From contig NC_077241.1 of assembly GCF_947179165.1 (NCBI RefSeq), forward strand, positions 33,909,246-33,973,245: a stretch of DNA of 64,000 nucleotides, written 5' to 3'. This DNA comes from Solanum dulcamara. Lineage: Eukaryota > Streptophyta > Magnoliopsida > Solanales > Solanaceae. Shown in pieces: positions 23,549 through 36,289 of this stretch; within the stretch, counting starts at the first letter, position 1; every line of letters begins with the position of its first letter. The translations under genes were made by a program, and so were the position numbers. Below the pieces are notes generated by a model, which was given only the letters and a program-made list of their open reading frames with translations, did no database searches and was not told the origin of the DNA.

Positions 23549-23740
23549 TATCTAAAGAACATGAAATCGGTTGTTAGTTAGATGAAAACTTAAGACACTC
23601 TAGTAAACAATATGAATTGAAAGAAGTGCAGTTCTTTCTAAACGTCTCATAGTCTCCTATTCATATTTATGGTACACTTCACAAAAATGAACAAGACCTT
23701 ATTTAACGCCATATATTGGACTTTGAGGACCATTTCAAAG

Positions 23741-23758
23741 CCTCATACTCTGATATCA
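23741..23758 (-). promoter_or_regulatory. Primer-binding site of element B (tRNA-Met type)
   Basis: The minus strand reads TGATATCAGAGTATGAGG just downstream of the LTR end, against TGGTATCAGAGC for initiator tRNA-Met. One G-to-A change lies in the core. It sits four bases from the LTR boundary at 23763. Confidence 0.75.
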
Positions 23759-23762
23759 AGTT

Positions 23763-26046
23763 TGTTATGACCCAAGCCTAGGTCCTCGATATGACACAGT
23801 GAATGAGACACCTGGAGGTTCCTTACCCAAGCCTGTTAGCATTCATTAAGCATTTCATTGATAATGATAAACAAATCAAGAGGAAGCATAAGGAATATAG
23901 GGACTAAGGGGCTTCACAATAATAAGAGTCAAAGTCAACATAACATCCTTTACTATATCCAATAACACCTTATATATTAAGACAGAGCAAGGGCTAAGCT
24001 ATGTCCCTAGCTCAGCCTCAAGGTTAAGTCAAAAATAAAAAACATAATTTAAATTTCTAAAGTTAACATAAGCTATATAAGATAAGAATGTCATTCCCAA
24101 AATGTGGGAACTCATCAAAGTTGTAGCCTTCAACGCTCAACTTACCAATGGGGAGGAGAGTATGGAGCGACGTCGGTCCCTACGTGTTCATATCATGGAG
24201 GCAAAAGTATGCCTTAGTAGTTTGAATATACTAAGTATGTGAGTATTCTATGAATTAAAGAACATAAGAGCGAGACATGTATAGGAAATATGCGTAAGTG
24301 AATGCACTCATGAGAAATCATCATGTGAATCCTTAAAATATTCATTTTGTGAAGAATTGACCTTAACTATCATTTAAGACCATGAGACCTATTACATGGA
24401 ATCAAACAAATCCCCCCATGTTGGCATGGGAAGACTACTTATCAAGTGTAACTCCGATCAACTTTAAACATTCTTTAACTTTAACTTTAATGGCTAATCG
24501 TGGATCCACTAGCTTAAAATAGTCGATAAAAGCCCCTATGGTGGCACATAGTTAATGAAACATGAGGCTTTAATTAAGGACCCCTTCGTTAAAGCCCCTA
24601 TCTACATGCTACATTTGGTTCTATGTCAAGTCCCATGGAATAGAATTTAAACATTAATATAACATAAGCATTATATAACTTTAACATTAAACATCAATCA
24701 GTGGAATAGCTCATTAAAACCTTGTATTTGATTCAATGTGAGAATTTTCCTTTTACATCGAAAACATACTTTGGCTAAGATGCCCTTCATCAATCACTCA
24801 TAACATAAAGACTCTCTTCCATAAAAATTTACTTGATACCATTCATTTGGAGTCAAACATCATTTCAATTTTGCTTTATCATAAGAAACTAGGTGGGTTC
24901 ATTTAGTAAAAACCCTTTAATGCCTTAAAAGAATCCATCATGCATGAGAGTAATAAAAATGCATAAAATACACATTCTAAAAGTAACCAACCATATATAT
25001 ATTAAAACTCTTGTCAAGCCTTCACATAACCAGTTTAATAACATCATAACTTCAGTAAAATCAAGAGTCAATATCTATCAATATATGTAAAAAAACTTCA
25101 AATATATCATAATCTATAAATTTAAAGTCATCATGTAAAATCCCATAAGATGTCATCATTTTGAATTAAAATGATAGGTTGAGAAAACATTTGGGTTCCA
25201 TGGGTGGAAGGACCCATGGATGAAAACCCATATACCTTGAGGGAAAAGAAATCCCTATGAACACTTGAGGAAGAAAGGAGACTTAAATGCCTTGAATTGG
25301 GAAACGCTAGCCTTGCCTTGAATCCCTTAGAAGAACTTGAGAGGGTAGGATTAGTGTTTGAGAAGTTAGAGTGAAAGAATTCAGGGCTTTGAAAGGTCAA
25401 GGTTCTTTAGATAGGTGAATTTTTGCCTTCAAAATGACACCACTTTGGGTTAAAATACAGGAAAAGACCAAATATCCCTTTAAAGATCTGGCCGGAAGAA
25501 ACTTTGCGGGAACCCTTCATGGTCGGTCATGCTCATCATGGTCCGTTGTGGAGTTCCGTGAGGAAGGACTTAGAGAAATTCAGAAAAGGGACTTGAAGGG
25601 TAGTCTCTGAAATTTCTTCGCGGAAACCTTGACGGTCCATGAATCGCATCACGGCCCATGTAGGGTGAACGTGTTGGAGGTCCTGTAGGAAGCCTGCATA
25701 AGTGGCCATGACAGACCACTAAATGGTCCATGAAAGTCTCCATGCCTTGTGATGGTCGTCTGTGGGCCCTGCCTTAGGGAAATTTATAAGGACTTTGGAG
25801 AGGTGTCACCACAGAGGATTTCACAGCCCGTGGTTCTCACTAGGGTTCATGGTCTTCCATCGTGATTTGTCCTCTGAAGACTAAGCCTCTAAATCTCTAC
25901 CATGGTTGCACATCATGGTCCGTGGTGCCTACCACTATCTGTGAAGGATTCTGTGGTCAGCTTCTGGTGCAAGTTTTCTATAACTTTTCTAAGAATTCGT
26001 CCTTGGTTCCTTGGTTTAGGGCATTTCACCTTTTCGGGGTCTTACA
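23763..26046 (-). repeat. 5' LTR of element B
   Basis: It starts TGTTATGACCCAAG and ends GGGGTCTTACA; 2284 bp. It pairs with 16478-18708. It contains the same palindromic word cluster (25500-25960, catggtccgttgtgg and similar). The open frame 25131-25400 is within LTR sequence and is not a gene. Confidence 0.9.
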
Positions 26047-26087
26047 TCAACCCTTTCTGTAGGTGTAGGTACCCTTCTTGGAGGCAT
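26047..26087 (-). pseudogene. Start of gag of element C, severed by element B
   Basis: The ATG at 26087-26085 opens MPPRRVPTPTE, a typical gypsy gag start. After 14 codons it meets the B insertion. The rest of gag resumes at 16477 in a compatible frame once a single copy of the target duplication is counted. Confidence 0.75.
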
Positions 26088-26292
26088 GATTTAGAAGACA
26101 TAAAATGATTCGTTAGTTATACAAAATCTTAGGAAAACTCTAAGGCATGAAGTGAATCATGAAAGATGGGAAATTTTTTCTAAACATTCCATAATCTCCT
26201 ATTCATAGTTGTAGCATGCTTCACAACCATGAATAAGATCCTATTGTATGTGGTATGTTTGACTCCAATAACCATTCAAAACCACCCAAGTT
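26088..26292 (-). promoter_or_regulatory. Untranslated leader of element C with deleted primer-binding site
   Basis: The leader aligns with B's leader (23549-23762). Where B has ctcatactctgatatcaagtt, C has only accacccaagtt next to the LTR, so roughly a dozen bases covering most of the primer-binding site are absent. Confidence 0.55.
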
Positions 26293-28547
26293 TGTCATGA
26301 TCCAAGCCTAGGGCCTTGATGCTACACGGCGAATTAGATACCCATATGTAATCACCCAATCCTCTTAGAATTCATTTAGCTTTTCATAGGTAATGACATA
26401 CAATAAGAATAAGTGGAAATAGATAGGGAAGCCGGACTAAGGGACCATCATAGAAGAAGATTCATTAACAACTTCAAAAGATTATCCAATTGTGTCCAAA
26501 TATACCTCTACTAATAGAATTGACGGGGGTGAAGAAATGTCCCTATCTCACCCTCAATTGAAATAATCAAAATGGAAATAAGAACCATGAAAGGTATTCA
26601 AAAGTCATTACATAACATAAGCTAGAAAAGGGATGAAATATTATTCTCGAAACAAAGAAAGTTACTAACTAGGTAACATTAAGTGAAATCAAACTAGTCA
26701 AGTGGAGGTGAATGTGGAGCAACACCAGCCCCTACATGGTGGATATCAAGTTGGAAAAAGAATATGGGTCAGTACTTTGAATGTACTAATTATGTATGTA
26801 TGAATTAACATTGAAGAAACATTAGAACATTAATATAGTATGGACCATAGTGCAATGCATGCATAATCAATTAAGTAAATAATATTTGATACATTCATTT
26901 ATGGGAAGATGACCATAACTGACATTTAGGACCATGCGATCTATTACATGGAATCCAACATAGCCCCCTACGTTGGCACGGGGAGACTACTTGCCTAGTA
27001 GAATTCTGTCAATTTTATTTATTTCTTTGATGTTTAGGGCTATTTATGGACCCAATAGCTTAAGCCTACAAAAACTCTTATGTTGGTACAAAATTAATGA
27101 GACAAGGGGTTGCTACTACGATTCCCTTACCGAATCCCACCTCAATACCCGATTCAGTGTTATGCCAATCTCATGGAATAGTTTAATATAATACAAGAAC
27201 ATAATCATTTACATAGTTTTAGATCATCAAAGTATCATTAGGTAGAATAGCTCATAAAAACTCTTCTTAGATTCACACAAGTAAGAATTGGCCTTTTACA
27301 AGTGGAATACATCATTTCATAATCATTTCATCATTCCTTTATTTCATAAGACTCTTTTCATCATAGACATTTTGCTTTCATAAATATTCATTTTTGCGTC
27401 AAAGATTTCAATTCAAACTTTATTGAAACAGAGGGAAACTAGGTAGGTTCTATTCAATCAACTTACAAATCATTGAAATCAATGCTAGCATGCATGAGAG
27501 AAATGGAATGAACACTTAAGACATCTTTAAAATAACCCACCAATACACTTTAAAACTCATTTAATGTCTTCATATAAAGACATTTAATACATCAAAGATT
27601 TTATGAAATCAAGAGCCATCCTAAACTAAGATATATAAGTTCAAGTATTCAATAACTTATACATTTGAAATCATAATACGAAACCCATAAACTCCTCCAT
27701 TTGAAATTGAGTTGCTAGGTTAGGAAAATACTTGGGCTCCATGGATAGAATAACCCATTAATGAGACCCACATACCTTGGGAATAAGGCGTTAATGCAGC
27801 TTTGAAAATGAAGACTTGAAGATCTTGAAATAAAACCCTAGACTTTACTGGAAATGAAGAAGACTTTGGGAGGATTTTTGGAAATGGAGGGTTTTGAGAA
27901 TTTTGGACTAAGAGTGACCATGAGGTCTTTGGTATAGCTTAAGATCCTTATATAGGTCAATTAAGACCCCAAATCGACCACACTTTGATGTTAATATATG
28001 GAACAAGACTAAAATATCCCTTTAAAACTCGGCCTCAACTAACCATATGAATTATAGGACTTTCTACAAGTTGTAAAGCAAACTAGTCCTAAAAGGTTTG
28101 AGAAAGACCCTAAGGACTGACCCTCAGAAGTTTATCTATGACTCATCTCTACTAGTCGTAGACACTTCTATGAATCATCGAAGTGACTCATCCAGCAGGG
28201 TTACAGAAACCCTGAAGACTGAGTCTTTCAACTTCCTCTATGAATCATTTCTACTAGTCCTAGACCTGACTATGAGTCGTAGACTTGATTTATTCTATAG
28301 GGTTTGAGGAACCTGTAGGACCACATCTCTAAAGGTCCTTGACAACTCATTTGTACGACTCGTCATTTCTTCTATGATTTGTAACATTAACTCATATACT
28401 TCCCTCTTCGCTTAGTCAAATTTTAGGGCTCATCCTTGGTCCTACGAGTCATTCCCATGACTCGTTGACTGAGTTGTAGCAGCTCATTCAGGCTATTATC
28501 CATAATTTGTTCCTTTATTTTGACTCTTTAATTTGTGGGGTGTTACA
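26293..28547 (-). repeat. 5' LTR of element C
   Basis: It starts TGTCATGATCCAAGCC and ends GGGGTGTTACA; 2255 bp. It pairs with 9020-11139. A TATA-like cttatatagg at 27947-27956 reads TATATAAG in the element's direction. A cluster of tacgactcgt and tatgagtcgta words lies at 28020-28480. Confidence 0.85.
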
Positions 28548-30010
28548 CTTATGTGCGATAAACACCTCCTAAATAAACCCCTCACATGGGCATTACAAGT
28601 CAAAGAGTGTTACAAGCTTTTCTCATAGGAAAATCATGAAACACATTCTCTCAAAGCAAAATAGAATAAAAAATAAGTCCCCCACATGGGCTAACCATAC
28701 ACATAAGCCCTCACACGGGAATCACAATATAATCAATAGTCCCAATTCACATAACGACCCCATCCAAAAGTCTATAACATATGAATGACTAATTACCCAA
28801 TTCTAGTCTCAACGAAGGATCACCAAACATACCTTCAAGGCCAAGACTTCTCCTAAACACTCTAACTGAAGAGTTAATCACAAACACCGACTCCAAAATG
28901 ATGATCAATTATCAATAATGGAAAGTGTTCATCAAAAAGAAGTCTAACGATACCCACAGTGCAATATTTTAGAATTTGGGGTTAAAATTATCCAAAAACC
29001 GATTCAAAATCAAGTAGGTAGAAGTCATGTTGTACAAGTAAAAATGTGTTCGTGGTTGAAAAACCTATTAACATCGAGTAGAAATGGGGCTCCAAATCAA
29101 ATAATTAATAATTTTACAACTTGGAGAAGAAACCCCAAAAATCACACATGCAAGGCAGTTTAAAACGAGAAATTTTGAAAAACCCTTGTCAAAATCAGTT
29201 TATTCAAAAGACAAGGACCTTAAATCCCAAAATAAATGATAACCCTTTTCAAATCGACCTTCAAATCAACAATTTTTTATTTCTCTACTTTGGGTTTAAA
29301 ATCTCCACTTTATGAATAGAAATGACAAACTATGAAAGAATATTCTTGGAAAATGAGTAAAATAAGGTTACAAATGCGTACCTAATAATTATAGAAGAAA
29401 AATGCATCAAAAATCACAATGGACCTTTATTGCCCCCAAATGTTAAATATATGAACTGAGTTAGGATAGATTTTTAACATAGCGATTTTTTCGCTTAGAC
29501 CCATTTTTCATTGCTAAAAGTCAATTTTTTCATCGTTACAAATATGCACCAGCAACCTTGAAAATATCTTTTTGACCTTCGAAAATCATCCAGAACGATA
29601 TAAACTAGAACTAATAGTGCAAATTGATTATCAAATATGTTTCAGAACTAATGGAATTGTCGTATATCCAAAAAATGATTGTTATGAAAAAAATACCTTC
29701 TCGGGCCTGTCTTTAGGACTAAACTCAACTTTTAGCCTAAATACTCAAAACACATTCTAAGGTCCCGAAGCTCTAAGTAAACACTCAACTAGACAAAATT
29801 TGACGTTTTGGACATAGTGGAACTGATGGATTTCTATCTAATGCTCAGATCTCAATATGTTTACCAATGACAATTATCTCAATAAAAATTTCACTCAAGG
29901 TCTCAAATCACTAAAATCACATCCGATCGCATCGAGAACTATGCCAACCATCGTCAGAACACAAAAAAAGTATGAAAATACTAAGGGGAAGGGTAAATGG
30001 TCATTTAACA
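28548..30010 (-). repeat. Probable 3' LTR (part) of element G
   Basis: This block lies directly below the chromodomain end of G, as a 3' LTR should. Features such as acatgggctaaccatacac at 28693 and gggtaaatggtcattt at 29992 are typical of gypsy LTR U3/R sequence. C may have inserted into it at 28547, with the other part among 8151-9019, but I could not confirm a target duplication. The small open frames in it are not supported as genes. Confidence 0.4.
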
Positions 30011-31432
30011 TGATAAAGTAATCTCTAAAGAATTGACACATTACATCATCCACCAATAAAGCACATGTTTATCTTCAAATAAAAACTAAAGTAAAACACC
30101 TATAGGGGAAAAAAGTTGAGGTATGTATATGTCGGACTCTACTTCCCATGTAGCCTCCTCAATATGCTGATGCCTCAACTACACCTTCAGTGAATAAATA
30201 TGCTTTGATATTTACTATCTAGTCTATCTATCAAAGATAGCAACAGGTTACTCCTTTAATGACAATCTTGATCTAAAGAAACAGACTTTCACTAAATCAT
30301 ATGAGAGCCATAATGCAGGTAACACTTAAGCATTAATACATGGAACACAAGATGAAAAACTAAAAGGTTTTGGGGCAAGGCTAATTTATAGGTCACCTCC
30401 CCATACTTCTTCAAAGAATCAAAAGGGATAATAAACCTTGAACTAAGCTCTTCTTTATTCAGAAACGTCACCACAACTTTTTTGGGTGACACCTTGAGCA
30501 ACACTCGCTCGCTAATAGCAAATGACACATCATAAACACGCCTTTCCACATAGCTCCTCTTCCTATTATAGGTAGTCACAAAGCTCTACTAAATTAATTT
30601 CTCCCTATCCATAGCATCTCTCAACAAATCGATACTCCAAGGTCGCACCACAAAACAATTAAACCATCCCACGAGACATCTACACCTCCTCCTATATAAG
30701 GCCTCAAATGGCACCATCTGAATGTTGGAATGATAATTATTGTTATAAGTGAACTCTATAAAAGAAAGGGACTAGTCCCAATGACCACCAAAGTTTATGA
30801 CACAAGATCTAACTGACCATTAGTTGTGCTCAACTTAATCTTGGTACCCATCTTCTCTTGCATAGAACTTCAAAAATTAGAGCTAAATTGATGGGCACTC
30901 CATGAAACCGAACAATCTAACAGATGTACATCCTAGCCAACTGTTATGCATTATATCTTGTCTTCACTGAAATGAAATGAGTCAATTTGGTTAAATAATC
31001 CACAATCAACCAAACTAAATCATGCTTACCAAAAATCAAGGGTAACCAATCACAAAGTCCATAGTAATGCACTACCACTTCCACTCGAGAATAGGCCTCC
31101 TTTTTATAGAACCACTAAGTGTTTGATGTTCATACTTCACTTGTTGGCAATCTAAACACTTAGCTACAAAATAAACAATGTTTCTCTTCATGCCACACCA
31201 CCAATAGTGTTGTTTCAAGTCAGGAAACATCTTTTCCGCTCATGGGAAAATAGAATGATGTGAACAATGAGTCTGCACCAATATCATACATACCCAATCA
31301 CCAACCTTTTGCAAACAAATATGACTGCTGATCCTCAAACTTTCATAGAGATCAAAGGAAGTCAATTTATCTTCGTATTTCAATACTTTATCCTAAATTA
31401 TTCTCAACATGTCATTATCAAACTGGTAGGCA
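30011..31432 (-). pseudogene. Integrase and chromodomain of element G
   Basis: Near 30115-30200 the minus strand encodes EEATWEVESDI and then PQLF, a chromodomain end with its Trp intact. The frame 30292-30579 carries the linker ERVLLKVSPKKVVVTFLNKEELSSRFIIPF and LVFHLVFHVLMLKCYLHYGSHMI (family pattern GVHPVFHVSMLKRYHGDGSYII). At 31150-31290 the zinc finger appears as DLKQHYWWCGMKR and then CLDCQQVKYEH. The copy stops at 31432 in the linker between RNase H and integrase. It is interrupted by many stops. Confidence 0.65.
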
Positions 31433-33840
31433 TGAATCTTATAATACCCCAATTTTCTTTTTATGGTTTTTTCTAAAATATTGCTAGGTGATACACGTTA
31501 TTTATGAAGTTTTATGTGAGTAGTGAAGGTTGGAAATAGGTCTAGAGGGATTTGGAAGGAGTTAGAGAGGAAGTAATGAGTCGTGATAATCAACCTACTT
31601 GCGTAAGCTACCAAACTAGTTGTCTTACATAACAAATCTACTTGAGTACATATCGAGCTTAAGTAGCAAGGATTTTATAGGTTCTTAAAGTGAGACGAGA
31701 TTCCGAACCCACGAAAGAGAAATAAGGAGACGACGCACCTATTTTGACAAAGCAGGTAACACACCTACTTGGGGTAGACCCTACCCTGCCATGTGGCAGC
31801 TTTGGATTAGGCGCATGGATAAGGTGGCGCTCTAGGGGCTGGACACATGTCACCTGTAGGGGCTTCCATGTGTCACAATTTAAGTGAGCATATATATATA
31901 TGTAAAGATGAATAATCTTTCATCTAGACCCATTCTACAACTTAGAAAGTCAGAAAAGTTGAGAGAAAATGTAGAGAATCAAGAGAGGCAACTACGGGTT
32001 TGGCTTGAAGTAAGGTAAGTCCTCCGATTTTGTTCTATAAATTAATTGACTAAGGTATTCTTTGGTTAAGTAATGGTGTTTAACAACACTCGATGGGTAT
32101 CGTCATCGAGAAGCGGAGGTTTCTTGTTAACAAACTCATTTTTTGATGGGATTACTGTTAGTAATATTAGTATAACTCCTTCTATAAAGCTTTATTTCGA
32201 GTGATTCAAGATATTTTGGAAAGATATTTCATAGGGATATAACTTTCATTTAGGCTCTAAAACCCAGTTTTACTTTTATGTGCTAGAAAAAGGGTAATAA
32301 AGTACAGGGGAGGTGCTGCCCAAATTTTGTTTTAAAAATCCTACATGGACTGTTTTTGGTATTTTGGGCATATCTTTTTGTACAGATTGGATGTAGAGGT
32401 GATTCAAAAGTGTATACGACCCTAAGACACATGTATATAAATTTTATTGAGGCCACAAAGCATGTTTCCTATTTACCCCTTCAAAACTGAGCAACAATAC
32501 AAGACAGTAGGCTATCTAGAATTCCTATTTTGATAGTTTGGGCTAATTTTTATTGATTTCATGTTTAGTTTCGATATGATGAGACTCTTTAATTTATGTA
32601 GATATTTGATTTTTTATTTAAGGTGTATATGCTCTTATACCAACTAAGAGGAACTGGATTTTGGTTGGTCTATGGCGTAGAGGAATTAAGCTCCTCGAGT
32701 TGTGTTAGAACTTGTTATGTGCTAAAACGCCAAGGTTTGTATATAAACTTGAACTTGGAATATTTTATTTTCTTAAATTTAAAGTATTTGGATGGGTTTT
32801 TTCCTTACTCCTTGTCTTGTATTATGGTATGACTATTATCTCAAATATTGGAAAATTTTTGCTAAATCGCCCACTTGTATGAATAGCTTGATCATTTTAC
32901 ATTATTGTTGGGACTTCGTCCTTGTTGTTATGGTGACTTATCATCGATATTGGCATGCCTATCGATTTGGATCTTGCCCATCTTGACTTTAGATTTATAT
33001 TTCTTCTTGATGATGGGGTTTCGTCCATTCTCGAGTACGAGTGGAAAGCCACTTTCAACATAGTTCTTGATTTTCATCATATTGGATGACAACCCTTAAT
33101 GATTTTGGTGCTTCGATCCATCTTGATATTGATTGTGCTTAGTGTGAACGCATGACATACCTAGTGGGCAAAATTAATTATTTGACAACTCTTTTGAATT
33201 GAATTATCTTCGAATATTGATATTAATTTTGAAACTCTTTAAGGTTTGTATTCAATACTTTGATATACTTGTTCACTTGGGCTTACTTTTACCTTACTGA
33301 ACCACATGCGGCGAACAAGGGAATTGAAGAATTTAATGGTTGCAAGCCCAAAATATATACACCACTAAGCTTTATGCTTAGCGATAGTTGTTTTCTATTA
33401 TATGTAATGTGCGGGACGAAATGTAAAAATGGCCATTTGAATTAGACTTTTGGAGTCCTTGTGAAGATCAGATCTGCATATGCATCTAGTTTTGTAAATA
33501 TTTTGGGGACTTGTATAGGATACGTATGGCACTTATGTATGATATTTTGAAGGCTTATGGAAACAAAACCATATTCTTGTAACTTGAACTGGGTGACTAG
33601 TTCGCTATTTTTGGAGTGTGCTTTTAACTCAAGTCATGCCAGGTGCTGGGTTTATACTTTGACTTGTCATTATGCACAAAGGAAGATAATAATTTTGAAT
33701 TCTTTCTAGTTTGGGTTTTGTGTATTTTGTGGACCCGCAATGGTGTTGAATTGGAAATAGAATTTCAAAACAAGTTTTCTAAATGTATTGACTATTTGAG
33801 ATTATTAAAAAAACTATTTTTTCCTTCATAAGTGGCATCC
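31433..33840 (+). repeat. LTR-like block on the plus strand, related to the array LTR family
   Basis: The first 650 bases align with the solo LTR at 36399-37000. Shared features are gaaggttggaaatag, the acttgagtacatat and agcttaagtagcaagga stretches, a wtgccatrtggcag palindrome, a gtgtcacc G-box-like region and a TATA run (31891-31904). Beyond about 32100 it diverges from the solo LTR. The end near 33840 is marked by an imperfect hairpin, gcatcctcccaaaggggatgc. It may be a distinct subfamily. Boundaries are approximate and no target duplication was found. Confidence 0.45.
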
Positions 33841-34642
33841 TCCCAAAGGGGATGCTACATAGTATCATTAGGAATTATAATTAAAAATACTCATATTTTA
33901 CATTATGAACCCTAGAGATCAAAATACAAGAATTCATGGAAGAACTCTTCAACTTAATGCAATGACCACAAATTTATATCAAAACAGACTCATGATTATA
34001 TTTTGAATCATAATTCATGCAATAGGAATAGAGATCATAAAACCCATAACATCCATATTTTAATTTGATAGAAGACTTGAGAAATTGATTGGGCTTTATG
34101 GATGAAAGGATCCATGAATCAATACCCACATACCTTAAGTGAGGACACTAAATAATTTGGAAGAACTTGAGAGTTTTGATGGAGACTTGAGTGAATTTAC
34201 TTGAAGTCCTCAATGGAGCCCTTGAGAGTGTTGTGTAGAGAGATAAATATTTGAGTAGGTGAATTGTAGAAAAATGAATAGAATTAGAGGTTTAGGTTTA
34301 TTTATAGACTTGAATTAGGTCCTAAAAATTTCTAGGTTCATTAGATAATAATTTTGGGAAAGGTCTAAAGTGCCCTTACTAAAAATTAAATTCGGCCAAA
34401 AACACATCGTCAGGTCCGCGATGCGGACTTGTTGCGGACCTTTTTATTTTGTGCAGTTTCTTGAGAATATTTTGATCTACGGGTTCTAAAAATCCACCGA
34501 GATCATTTTTCTGTAGGTTTTGACCCCCCCGATCGATATTCCAAACTCAGATTTTTCAAAAAGATTAAAGATGATGCATTACTTGAGCGGCCTATTCCCA
34601 AAGCATTCTTATGGCACTTATGAGCATTTTGAGGGATGTTAC
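33841..34642 (-). repeat. 3' LTR of element D, truncated
   Basis: The high end (GGGATGTTACA at 34632-34642) is precise, next to a clean polypurine tract. Only about 800 bases of an expected 2 kb or more remain. The motif tttatttatagac at 34297-34309 reads as a TATA box (CTATAAATA) on the minus strand. A palindrome GTCCGC-GAT-GCGGAC lies near 34417-34431. Confidence 0.7.
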
Positions 34643-34662
34643 AATATCTCCCCCTTGGGAAC
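34643..34662 (-). promoter_or_regulatory. Polypurine tract of element D
   Basis: The minus strand reads TTCCCAAGGGGGAGATAT directly before the LTR start. It is the best-preserved tract in the window. Confidence 0.8.
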
Positions 34663-34893
34663 ATTCTTCCTTAAATGAAATTTAACTAATATAGGAAGGA
34701 CATGGAAAAATCACTAACAACCCAACATGAACATGAGGACACTTCAAAAAATACATAGAACATGTAAACTTCGTACTTAACATAAAACATAGTCTTTGAG
34801 AAAATTATTTTCATTAATCATGCATACATGTGAATGACATATGGAATTGAAACGTAGGAGGTTAATCGATTTGATCATAACAACTTAGTACCT

Positions 34894-35481
34894 TTAGGCT
34901 TGACTTGAAGGAAAGAGATACAGATAACGCTTCATCATGTTTGATTCTACTTCCGACGTAGCACTCCTTACTTGTTGATTCCTCCATAAGACTTTGACAG
35001 ATGCAACGTCTTTATTTCTTAACCTCTTCACTTGCCGGTCTAAAATCTCAGTCGAGACCTCCTCATAAGTCAAATTTATTTCAATACTTACATTCTCCAT
35101 TAGCACAATAAAATGTGGATCACCCACAAACTTCCTTAACAATGACATATGAAATACTGGATGAACCAAAACCAACTCAAGTGTCAAGTCTAACTCAGAT
35201 GCTACTTTGCCAATGCGCTTCAATATCCTATAGGGTCCAATATATCTAGGTCTCAACTTCACTTTTTTACCAAACCGCATTACCCCTTTCATAGGTGAAA
35301 TCTTCAAATACAACATATCATCCACATCAAATTTGAGCTCTCTCCTCCAAGTATCCGAATAGGACTTTTGATGACTTTGAGCCATTTTCAATCTTTCTCT
35401 TATGATCCTTACTTTCTCCATTGCATCAACTACCAAATCTGGACCAATCAATGCCATCTCACCTACTGCAAACCACCCCAC
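34894..35481 (-). pseudogene. Integrase C-terminus and chromodomain of element D
   Basis: A 195-codon frame runs from the integrase tail (GPDLVVDAMEKVRIIRERLKMAQSHQKSYSD) through the linker (KISPMKGVMRFGKKVKLRPRYIGPYRIL, HPVFHMSLLRKFVGDP). It ends in the chromodomain (LTYEEVSTEILDRQVKRLRNKDVASVKVLWRNQQV, then SATSEVESNMMKRYLYLF). In the chromodomain the usual ATWE reads ATSE, so a conserved aromatic cage residue is lost. It is the longest undamaged integrase piece in the window. The upstream core lies in a separate frame. Confidence 0.75.
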
Positions 35482-36289
35482 CAGAGACCTATATCTCCTC
35501 TAGTACAAGGCTTCAAAAGGAGTTATTTGGATGTTAGAGTGATAACTATTATTGTAGGCAAACTCAATAAATAGAAAATGTTCATCCCAACTTCCTCTAA
35601 GATCAATCACACATGCCCTTAACATGTCCTCCAATGTTTGAATTGTTCTTTTGTCTTTTCCATCGATTTGAAGATGGAAAGCAGTACTTAGCTTGACTTT
35701 AGTACCAACACCTTTCTGAAATGACTTCCAACAATGTGAAATAAATTGAGTACCTCTATCCGATATAATAGGCAAAGGAATACCATGAAGTTTTACAAGT
35801 TCATGAATGTACAACTTAGCATAGTCTTCGGCACCCTAAGAAGTCTTGACCGGTAGAAAATGTGCTAATTTGGTAATTCAGTCCACAATGACCCAAATAG
35901 AACCATGTAATCTTCTAGCACGGGGCAAACCCATGAAAAGTCCATAATTACATCTTCCCACTTCCATGTAAGAATTTCGATTTGTTGTGCTAGACCTCCC
36001 GACCTTTCATTCTCAACTTTCACTCATTGATAATTTGGACACTTAGCCACAAACTCCGCTATGTCCTTCTTTATTCTATTCCACCAATACACTTCCTTCA
36101 TGTCACGATACATCTTGGTGGATCTCGAATGAATTGAATAACGAGAACTATGAGCCTCATTCAATATCAACTCTCCTAATCCATTAACATTTGAAACATA
36201 CAAATGACCTTTGTAACATAGTACCCCATCTTCTCCTTGAGAGAAAACGTCAATAGATTTTTTATCAACCGACTTCTTCAATTTGATTA
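35482..36289 (-). pseudogene. Integrase core and zinc finger of element D
   Basis: The frame 35500-35814 reads LVKLHGIPLPIISDRGTQFISHCWKSFQ (second catalytic Asp present), then DGKDKRTIQTLEDML. The family has DGQSERTIQ, so the catalytic Glu has become Lys. The frame ending at 36024 has the zinc finger as HSSRYSIH, VYWWNRIKKD, then CPNYQ. The last Cys ligand is Tyr. The coding sequence is cut at 36289 by the solo LTR; residues read beyond that belong to the LTR. Confidence 0.7.
36285..36289. repeat. Target-site duplication gatta, left copy
   Basis: It is identical to gatta at 39632-39636, immediately flanking the solo LTR. Confidence 0.85.

Larger units (their letters stand above)
16478..26046 (-). 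mobile_element. Ty3/gypsy chromovirus element B, nested in gag of element C
   Basis: This is a complete 9.57-kb structure: 3' LTR (16478-18708), polypurine tract, chromodomain, integrase, RNase H, RT, protease, gag, primer-binding site and 5' LTR (23763-26046). Flanking 5-mers are ttaac (16473-16477) and tcaac (26047-26051), differing at one base. Removing B plus one 5-mer restores an alignment of C gag with B gag. Over the first 110 aligned bases the two LTRs differ at about 20 sites, mostly transitions. The insertion is therefore old, and C is older still. Confidence 0.9.
9020..28547 (-). mobile_element. Ty3/gypsy chromovirus element C (host of nested element B)
   Basis: C has a 3' LTR at 9020-11139 and a 5' LTR at 26293-28547. 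Its internal region runs 26292-26047, is interrupted by element B, and resumes 16477-11140. Without B it would be close to 10 kb. LTR ends are TGTCA.GATCC and GTCTTACA or GTGTTACA (plus-strand view). Gag, protease, RT, RNase H, integrase and chromodomain follow in that order. The five bases outside the two LTRs (tctgt and cttat) differ by three transitions, so a target duplication is not confirmed. Substitutions and indels between the LTRs indicate an old insertion. Confidence 0.85.

Noticed and set aside
9020..28552. tctgt and cttat as a target-site duplication of element C
   Set aside because: Only two of five bases match. All three differences are transitions, so decay is possible, but the evidence is too weak to claim it.
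33810..33850. Imperfect hairpin gcatcctcccaaaggggatgc as a transcription terminator
   Set aside because: It lies at the edge of an LTR-like block in a plant genome. Such hairpins do not end transcription by nuclear polymerase II.
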